Of a DNA stretch of 49,940 nt, positions 47,710 to 49,940 are shown piece after piece; within the stretch, counting starts at the first letter, position 1, and each line of letters starts with the position of its first letter. This DNA is from a bacterium (GTDB taxonomy: Bacteria > Omnitrophota > Gorgyraeia > Zapsychrales > Zapsychraceae): NCBI GenBank assembly GCA_030429765.1, contig JAUIER010000009.1, forward strand, positions 1-49,940, written 5' to 3'. Below the pieces are notes generated by a model that did no database searches, had not been told where the DNA came from, and saw only the letters and a list, made by a program, of their open reading frames with translations. Both the position numbers and the translations under genes were made by a program.

Positions 47710-47738
47710 TTGACATTCAAGGCAGGACATAATACATT
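47710..47738 (+). promoter_or_regulatory. Candidate promoter before the helix-turn-helix gene
   Basis: TTGACA (47710-47715) and TACATT (47733-47738) are separated by 17 bases in the 252-base gap after the giant gene. The remainder of the gap is AT-rich with no reading frame seen. Confidence 0.5.
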
Positions 47739-47786
47739 GGGACATGTAGTGTCATACTAACTATCTAACAATAAATAATTTACGGC

Positions 47787-47954
47787 ATGGCTTACCAGGA
47801 AATCATGACAATTGATGAGGTCGCAGATTATTTGCGTGTCAAAAAACGCACGATTTATGAGTGGCTCAAAAAAGGCAAGATTCCGGCTGTTAAGACGGTT
47901 GGACAGTGGCGCTTCAAGAAATCCAAAATTGACGACTGGCTGGACAGTCAGTAA
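47787..47954 (+). CDS. Excisionase-type helix-turn-helix DNA-binding protein
   Basis: A 55-residue protein that is almost entirely one winged helix-turn-helix of the HTH_17/excisionase-family type. MTIDEVADYLRVKKRTIYEW forms the two helices. GKIPAVKTVGQWRFKKSKID forms the wing, and the C-terminal DDWLDSQ helix follows. ATG 47787 gives 55 residues; an in-frame ATG at 47805 would give 49. Proteins like this are named after phage excisionases but most chromosomal ones are small regulators. No integrase, att site or phage gene is nearby, so a regulator role is more likely. It lies 63 bases before smc. Confidence 0.85.
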   Translation: MAYQEIMTIDEVADYLRVKKRTIYEWLKKGKIPAVKTVGQWRFKKSKIDDWLDSQ

Positions 47955-48017
47955 GTTCATTCCTACGTTAATCTTAGGCTGATTAAAAGATAGATATCCA
48001 TAACAGGGAGATTGTTC

Positions 48018-49940
48018 ATGTACTTTAAGAAGTTAGAAATATTCGGTTTTAAATCATTCGCCGAAAAGACTGTTCTTAACTTCGAAGACGGAATCACCGC
48101 GGTCGTTGGACCGAACGGATGCGGGAAGAGTAATATATTCGACTCTATCCGCTGGGTCTTAGGTGAACAAAGTGTCAAACAATTGCGCGGGACGTCCAAG
48201 GAAGACATTATCTTTAACGGAACGCAAAGCAAAAAGGCCCTTAACATGGCCGAGGTTCATCTGACTTTTGACAACACCTCACGTATGCTCCCGATCGAAT
48301 ATGATGAAGTGACTGTGACCCGCCGATTGTATCGGTCAGGTGAAAGCCAGTATCTCCTTAATAAAACGGTTGTCCGCTTAAAAGATATTCAAGAGTTATT
48401 TATGGGGACCGGGGTTGGCGCCGCGGCGTATTCGCTGGTCCAGCAGGGTAAGGTTGATCTGGTGGTCAGCGCGAAGCCTGAAGACCGCCGGGCGATCTTT
48501 GATGAGGCGTCAGGGATTACCAAATACAAAGCCAAAAAACGCGAGGCGTTAAATAAGCTCAAGGGAACCGAGGATAATTTGCTGCGGGTGAATGATATCA
48601 CGACGGAAGTCAAACGTCAGATTGGCTCGATCGAACGTCAGGCCAACAAAGCCCGCAAATATCAAATTGAATATGAAAAACTCAAAGGACTAGAGATCCG
48701 GATGGCCCGATATCAAATGAGCCATTTCACGGACAAGAAGGATTTGATCACGCAAAAAGTCCAGGCGCTGCATGACCGTCAGAACGAGCTGAATCAGGAA
48801 CATGATGAGCTGGGGCAGATCTTGAGCAATGAAATTAATTTGCTGAATGATATCGAACAGCAGATCAATGATATCAATTCACAGCAGATCAAGCTCGACG
48901 GACAGATCGATGTGAATACCCGACAGATCGGATTTAATCAGGAGCGCATCGAGGCCTTTCAGCGTAACGAAGCTAAACTCAAGGAGCAGAAAGGGCAGTT
49001 GATCGAGCGGTGTCGGGTGCAGCAGGAAAAGATTGAAGAATTCAGGGTGGTTCTTACCAAACTCGAGGAAGATCGCGGCGTGAACCGATCACGTCTGGAG
49101 GAAGAACGCGAGCAGCTGACCCAATTGGAATCTGTAATTGAGGATTCCCGGGCGCGGATCAATGATGATGAAGACAAGATCCTGTCCTTCATGAAGAAGC
49201 AAGAGGAACTGCGTGACACGTTGACGGAGATTATGAAGCGGACACAGGGCGCGTTGGCCCGGAAGCGCCGCCTTGAGTTGGAGCTGGAAAAGGTCTCCAA
49301 TGAAAAACAGGAATCGGATCAAAAGCTGCAGAATATCGGATATCAGATCAACACCGTCGACGGATCGATTGAAGAATTGATTGCCGAAAAGCAGAAGAAA
49401 GAAGAAACGGTGACACGATTAGAGTTGCAGATCAAGTCCATCGAAGAATCCATCGGTGAAAAAGAAAATGAGCGGTTGTTCCTCAAATCACAGAATGAAT
49501 TTATCAGCCAGATGACGACGCAGTACGAGGGAATGCCCAATCCGATCATTGAAGGGCGGCTGATCGTTGAGGCCAAGCCTCAGCAGCATCAGTCGGGGAT
49601 CATCGGCAAGGTCAAAGAGGTTTTGCCGCTCGAACAAACGTTCCCGCCGTCATTCTTCCAGCGCTCCGGTAATGCGCCCAAGCAACGGTACGAAATCACG
49701 TGTGAGGCCAAGTTTATTGAGCTGGACCAGGAGAAGTTGCTGAACAATATCGAGATGATCTCCGAGGAGATCACGATGCTTGTCGCCAACAAAGAAAGTA
49801 TTCTTCAGACGTTAGCGGTCGAGCGCGGTATTTTTCAGGAATATGCTGATGAGATATTTGCCAAGGAAAAGACTCGATCCATTCTCGAAGCGCAGAAACA
49901 GGATGTCACCGAAAGCACCAAGAAGCTGATTGAAGAATTA
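48018..49940 (+). CDS. smc: Chromosome segregation ATPase SMC, N-terminal part (runs off the window)
   Basis: The first 641 residues are visible with no stop. [13 protein letters not shown] opens the head, Walker A is GPNGCGKSN (residues 31-39), and [15 protein letters not shown] with [16 protein letters not shown] and [17 protein letters not shown] complete the N-terminal head half. Residues about 165-500 are heptad-rich coiled coil. A non-helical, beta-like stretch follows (about residues 503-570, with [14 protein letters not shown]), then coiled coil again. SMC dimers organise and segregate the chromosome with ScpAB. The GGGAG ribosome site (48007-48010 region) supports this ATG. The hinge looks much shorter than the usual 150-200 residues. 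Confidence 0.95.
   Translation, partial: MYFKKLEIFGFKSFAEKTVLNFEDGITAVVGPNGCGKSNIFDSIRWVLGEQSVKQLRGTSKEDIIFNGTQSKKALNMAEVHLTFDNTSRMLPIEYDEVTVTRRLYRSGESQYLLNKTVVRLKDIQELFMGTGVGAAAYSLVQQGKVDLVVSAKPEDRRAIFDEASGITKYKAKKREALNKLKGTEDNLLRVNDITTEVKRQIGSIERQANKARKYQIEYEKLKGLEIRMARYQMSHFTDKKDLITQKVQALHDRQNELNQEHDELGQILSNEINLLNDIEQQINDINSQQIKLDGQIDVNTRQIGFNQERIEAFQRNEAKLKEQKGQLIERCRVQQEKIEEFRVVLTKLEEDRGVNRSRLEEEREQLTQLESVIEDSRARINDDEDKILSFMKKQEELRDTLTEIMKRTQGALARKRRLELELEKVSNEKQESDQKLQNIGYQINTVDGSIEELIAEKQKKEETVTRLELQIKSIEESIGEKENERLFLKSQNEFISQMTTQYEGMPNPIIEGRLIVEAKPQQHQSGIIGKVKEVLPLEQTFPPSFFQRSGNAPKQRYEITCEAKFIELDQEKLLNNIEMISEEITMLVANKESILQTLAVERGIFQEYADEIFAKEKTRSILEAQKQDVTESTKKLIEEL

Noticed and set aside
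47787-47954. Phage or integrative-element excisionase
   Set aside because: No integrase, direct-repeat attachment sites or phage genes were seen; small HTH_17 proteins are common as chromosomal regulators.

Overview
This 49.9 kb window most resembles a chromosomal segment of an uncultured Gram-negative bacterium of the Candidatus Omnitrophota (OP3) type. The lineage is inferred from the very large secreted protein at 40215-47534. Its N-terminal module and C-terminal tail match, from memory, a family that recurs in Omnitrophota genomes. Every gene I can support lies on the + strand. I saw no tRNA, rRNA, CRISPR array or insertion sequence.

Region 1 (1-24868) is a surface-polysaccharide locus of about 25 genes. 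Most are separated by a few bases or overlap, so transcription units are long. It makes nucleotide sugars: CDP-6-deoxy-4-ketoglucose by RfbF and RfbG, GDP-L-fucose by Gmd and Fcl, a LegB-like dehydratase, a second sugar nucleotidyltransferase, and several short-chain epimerases/reductases of unknown substrate. It also holds two methyltransferases, a HisC-like aminotransferase, a HAD phosphatase, GT2, GT4 and WecG/TagA glycosyltransferases, a polyprenyl-phosphate sugar phosphotransferase that would start the lipid-linked glycan, and three O-antigen ligase/polymerase-like membrane proteins. No flippase or chain-length regulator is inside the window.

Region 2 (25001-37416) starts at a near-consensus sigma70 promoter. 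It reads pgk-tpiA-secG (central glycolysis plus the Sec channel subunit), then a five-gene peptide-type ABC importer, then two paralogous membrane proteins that combine a GT-C-like multi-pass region, a soluble domain with an FIDGR motif, and C-terminal TPR repeats.

Region 3 (37423-39911) has its own promoter and carries glgC (ADP-glucose synthesis) and fabV (enoyl-ACP reductase).

Region 4 (39912-47534) is the most unusual part: one gene for a 2439-residue protein with a signal peptide. In order it contains an Omnitrophota-type N-terminal module, an unassigned segment, a full-length AceK-like domain (isocitrate dehydrogenase kinase/phosphatase fold) that has lost key acidic residues, two tandem domains related to D-2-hydroxyacid dehydrogenases with large insertions and altered catalytic residues, and a conserved-looking C-terminal tail. 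These are normally cytoplasmic enzyme folds that here appear to be exported and catalytically repurposed or dead.

Region 5 (47787-49940) holds a 55-residue excisionase-type helix-turn-helix protein and the first 641 residues of an SMC chromosome-segregation ATPase. The predicted hinge region of that SMC looks shorter than usual. The SMC gene runs off the right edge.
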